Assembly: GCA_017526585.1 (NCBI GenBank)
Contig: JAFXRC010000037.1
Coordinates: 1 to 64,000 of the forward strand
DNA from: Fibrobacter sp.
Lineage (GTDB): Bacteria > Fibrobacterota > Fibrobacteria > Fibrobacterales > Fibrobacteraceae
Direction: 5' to 3'
DNA length: 64,000 nt
Below, piece by piece: positions 61,607 to 64,000 of the stretch. Both the position numbers and the translations under genes were made by a program. Positions within the stretch are counted from its first letter, which is position 1; each line of letters starts with the position of its first letter. The notes under the pieces are model-generated. The model searched no databases. It was not told where the DNA came from and saw nothing but the letters and a program-made list of their open reading frames with translations.

Positions 61607-62426
61607 CGCTTACCGTTTCAAGAGCATGATGATTGCGGTCATCAGCCTTGGGCGGCGTCATGTAATCGCCGTAAAGCTGAGTACAGACAAAGTCGTAATC
61701 TTCAGGACCGCAAATTTCGGTATCTTCAAACGGGTACATATGTCCCTTGCCGTAATACTTCTTATGGAACATCTCGCGGAACTTGTAGGCGCCCATGGCG
61801 TTCACCAGGTAGTCCGACTTTTCGTACGGCGTAGATGTCAATGCGCGTTCCATACGGGCAAGGCATTTTTTAGTATCAAACAGTTTCTGAATCGGAGTGT
61901 GGAGACCAATCCACACAAGGATGCGTTCATGAAGCGGACGCCCTTTCTTGTTCACATCGACAAGGCGGTCAAAGCAAGAAAAACGGTACAGGGCACGAAG
62001 CAACAGCACTTCAAAGACCTTCAGCTTGCGGCGCAAGGCGTTGTTCGGCATGGCATCGAGCGGGAACAAGTCGATCCAGGCAAAAGTTTCTTCCGCCTTC
62101 AACTTGTCATGGCGCACGACCTTGAAAGTCGTGTCTTCAATATGACCAAAGTAACGGATGCAATCTTCGGAATTCTTATACGAGCGAAACTTGATGTTGT
62201 CCGAACCGGACTTTTCCTCGAGAATTTTGCAGAGTCTCTCATAGTCCGGACGCGGAATTCCCACATCGATATCATCGTCCCAAGGAATAAAGCCCTTGTG
62301 ACGCACGGCGCCCAAAAGCGTTCCGCCCAGGGCATAATAAGTGATATTGTTTTCCCTGCAAACCTGCTGGAAGTATTTCAGCAAGTCCAACTCTTTCAGT
62401 TGCAAAGCACGCAGGGATTCATCCAT
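61596..62426 (-). CDS. LicD-family transferase (4 of 5)
   Basis: 276 residues with the core LGGTLLGAVRHKGFIPWDDDIDVGIPR, then FAWIDLFPLDAMPNN and QLYGDYMTPPKADDRNHH. It is 2 nt downstream of the fifth LicD and clearly a close paralogue of it (shared FPLDxMPNN and VNxMGxYKFxEMF). It may transfer a phospho- or phosphono-group from a CMP/CDP carrier. Confidence 0.92.
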   Translation of the reverse strand: MDESLRALQLKELDLLKYFQQVCRENNITYYALGGTLLGAVRHKGFIPWDDDIDVGIPRPDYERLCKILEEKSGSDNIKFRSYKNSEDCIRYFGHIEDTTFKVVRHDKLKAEETFAWIDLFPLDAMPNNALRRKLKVFEVLLLRALYRFSCFDRLVDVNKKGRPLHERILVWIGLHTPIQKLFDTKKCLARMERALTSTPYEKSDYLVNAMGAYKFREMFHKKYYGKGHMYPFEDTEICGPEDYDFVCTQLYGDYMTPPKADDRNHHALETVSDDA

Positions 62427-62428
62427 GA

Positions 62429-63277
62429 CTAAGCCTTCTGTTCATCAAGATAGGCGTCGTGAACGTTCTTGTCGCAGTCGTCCGGTTCCTTCATGTAGTC
62501 GCCATACATCTGCTTCAATACGGCATCGCTGTTTTCAGGTCCCAGCAGTTCCATGTCTTCGAAGGTGTAAAGCTTTCCCTTACCGTAATAGGACTTCGGG
62601 AACATTTCCTTGAACTTGTACTGCCCCATGAAGTTCACGATCCAATTCGAATCCTGCACCTTGTACTTGCGCAGCAAGGCATCGAGCCTGACCAGCCACT
62701 TCTTGTAGTTCCTGTGGCCATAGACATGAAGAATTCGAACCAGCGCAATGATGATCCTTTCGGAAAGAGGCCTGTGCGGGCGTTTCAGGTTCACCTTGTC
62801 AAAACATGCGACATGGTAGCAAAGACGAACAAAAAGCAACTTCATCATGTGGATGCGGCGCACCAAGCCATTGTTCGGCATGCCATCCAATGGGAAGATG
62901 TCGACCCAGAGGTTTTCCTTTCTAGACACGATACTTCCTTCGCGGCTCATCACATAACGCTTATCGACAATTCTCGAGAAATAATAGTGATGGTCAGACT
63001 CGTCGCGGTAAGAGCGCAATTCCAGATGTTCCGGAAGATTCTTAGAAACCGTTTCCAAGAAGCGTTCGTAATCGTCGCGAACAATACCAATATCAATATC
63101 GTCATCCCACGGAATAAAGCCCTTATGGCGAACCGCCCCCAAAAGGGAGCCGCCCAACAGGTAATAGGGGATAGAGTTATCCTCTAGGAAGGGCTTGATT
63201 TCCTTGAAAATATTCAAAATGGACAGCTGCGCCTTAGAAAGGGGAACAGGCTGCTTTGTTTTTGAATCGAGACCCAT
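62429..63277 (-). CDS. LicD-family transferase (5 of 5)
   Basis: 282 residues with the core LGGSLLGAVRHKGFIPWDDDIDIGIVR, then LWVDIFPLDGMPNN and QMYGDYMKEPDDCDKNVH. Paralogue of the gene at 61596, arranged head to tail, suggesting a tandem duplication. It starts 3 nt after the ugd stop. Confidence 0.92.
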   Translation of the reverse strand: MGLDSKTKQPVPLSKAQLSILNIFKEIKPFLEDNSIPYYLLGGSLLGAVRHKGFIPWDDDIDIGIVRDDYERFLETVSKNLPEHLELRSYRDESDHHYYFSRIVDKRYVMSREGSIVSRKENLWVDIFPLDGMPNNGLVRRIHMMKLLFVRLCYHVACFDKVNLKRPHRPLSERIIIALVRILHVYGHRNYKKWLVRLDALLRKYKVQDSNWIVNFMGQYKFKEMFPKSYYGKGKLYTFEDMELLGPENSDAVLKQMYGDYMKEPDDCDKNVHDAYLDEQKA

Positions 63278-63280
63278 TAA

Positions 63281-64000
63281 CTACTCCGCTTTCCCCTTAC
63301 CAATACTAGACACCTCAAAGCCAATCTTTCTGAGGGCATCGGCATCCAAAATATTACGACCATCAAACACGAAAGCAGGTTTCGCCATTCCCTTGAAAAT
63401 GCGTTTCCAATCGAGTTCAGCAAAGCATTTCCATTCGGTGCAGACCACCACGGCATGAGCCCCTTCGGCAGCCTTGTACGGATCTTCTTCGAACTGAACC
63501 TGGTCAATCACGTCCTTCAAGTCACGCTTTGCATCGGGAATTGCCTTCGGGTCTGTTACGACCGGCTGTGCATGTTCAGCGAGCAAGTCGCGGACCACGA
63601 GGTTCGCAGGGCTTTCGCGAGTGTCACCGGTATTTGCCTTGAACGCAAAACCGAACACGGCGATTTTCTTGCCAGCAATCGTATTAAACATTGTTTCGAG
63701 CATGCGATCCACCACACGGTGAGTCTGCCACTCGTTAATTTTCACGACGCTTTCCCAGTAGGCGGCCACTTCGGGGAGTCCATAGTAACCGCACAGGTAC
63801 ACGAGGTTCAAAATATCTTTCTTAAAGCAGGAACCACCAAAACCGATGGATGCCTTCAGGAACTTGGACCCGATACGACGGTCCTTGCCCATCACGAAGG
63901 CGACTTCATCCACATCGGCCCCCGTTTTTTCGCAAAGGGCGCTAATCGAGTTGATGGAACTGATACGCTGAGCAAGGAACGCATTGGCGGTCAGCTTTGT
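63281..64000 (-). CDS. ugd: UDP-glucose 6-dehydrogenase (N-terminus outside window)
   Basis: The reading frame is open to the window edge and gives 239 residues of the C-terminal half. KLTANAFLAQRISSINSI is the conserved linker helix, GFGGSCFKKDILNLVYL holds the catalytic Cys, FGFAFKANTGDTRESPA starts the UDP-sugar domain, and VFDGRNILDADALRKIGF ends it. It oxidises UDP-glucose to UDP-glucuronate with NAD, supplying an acidic sugar to the polymer. It leads the minus-strand operon with two LicD genes and a GT2. Confidence 0.95.
   Translation of the reverse strand, partial: TKLTANAFLAQRISSINSISALCEKTGADVDEVAFVMGKDRRIGSKFLKASIGFGGSCFKKDILNLVYLCGYYGLPEVAAYWESVVKINEWQTHRVVDRMLETMFNTIAGKKIAVFGFAFKANTGDTRESPANLVVRDLLAEHAQPVVTDPKAIPDAKRDLKDVIDQVQFEEDPYKAAEGAHAVVVCTEWKCFAELDWKRIFKGMAKPAFVFDGRNILDADALRKIGFEVSSIGKGKAE

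Overview
The window looks like a chromosomal segment of a Fibrobacter-type fibre degrader. The grounds are three secreted xylan enzymes that combine a catalytic module, CBM6-like modules and a short positively charged C-terminal module of the kind described for Fibrobacter succinogenes; GH8 and GH44 enzymes; a TIGR02147-type regulator next to a lipoprotein; and promoters with a recurrent TATATTT -10 element. This is inference from family content. No rRNA, tRNA or CRISPR was seen.

Layout. 1-600: start of rpsB (minus, cut by the window edge) behind a leader of about 140 nt. 1147-1902: a sigma-like regulator. 1989-2903: an anchored hypothetical protein. 3060-9447 (minus): xylan block of CE6 acetyl esterase, GH30 glucuronoxylanase and GH43 enzyme, with an identical 20-bp imperfect palindrome upstream of the CE6 and GH43 genes. 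9639-11830: lipoprotein plus TIGR02147 regulator. 12162-16018: zinc operon (Zur-like repressor, a tiny His/Cys-rich membrane protein, ZnuA, ZnuC, ZnuB, a CC-motif secreted protein) behind tandem operator-like repeats. 16087-19743: cobalamin-dependent methionine synthase. 19886-34014: GH44, DUF975 membrane protein, flavodoxin lipoprotein, two small hypotheticals, a type-2 IleRS, GH13 lipoprotein, Vsr endonuclease, sugar MFS transporter and GH8 cellulase. 34196-40525 (minus): acyltransferase, CNNM/CBS protein, SppA protease fused to a barrel-like N-terminus, Gfo/Idh oxidoreductase and an outer-membrane protein.

40615-64000 is a large surface-glycan locus. A plus operon (TagD-like cytidylyltransferase, CotH-like lipoprotein, Wzx flippase, DegT aminotransferase, ATP-grasp/HAD fusion, three LicD proteins) ends at a strong terminator. 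A minus operon of five tightly packed genes (PEP mutase AepX, phosphoesterase, SDR, NTP transferase, Rossmann protein) diverges from a plus operon (phosphonopyruvate decarboxylase AepY, class I aminotransferase, two glycosyltransferases, a secreted EEP-family hydrolase, Wzy-like polymerase). A last minus operon holds UDP-glucose dehydrogenase, two more LicD proteins and a GT2.

The most interesting system is this last locus. AepX, AepY and an aminotransferase would make 2-aminoethylphosphonate or a relative; an NTP transferase could activate it with CTP; and five LicD-family proteins are candidates to attach phosphonate or phospho groups to a Wzx/Wzy-type polysaccharide. The product is inferred, not shown.
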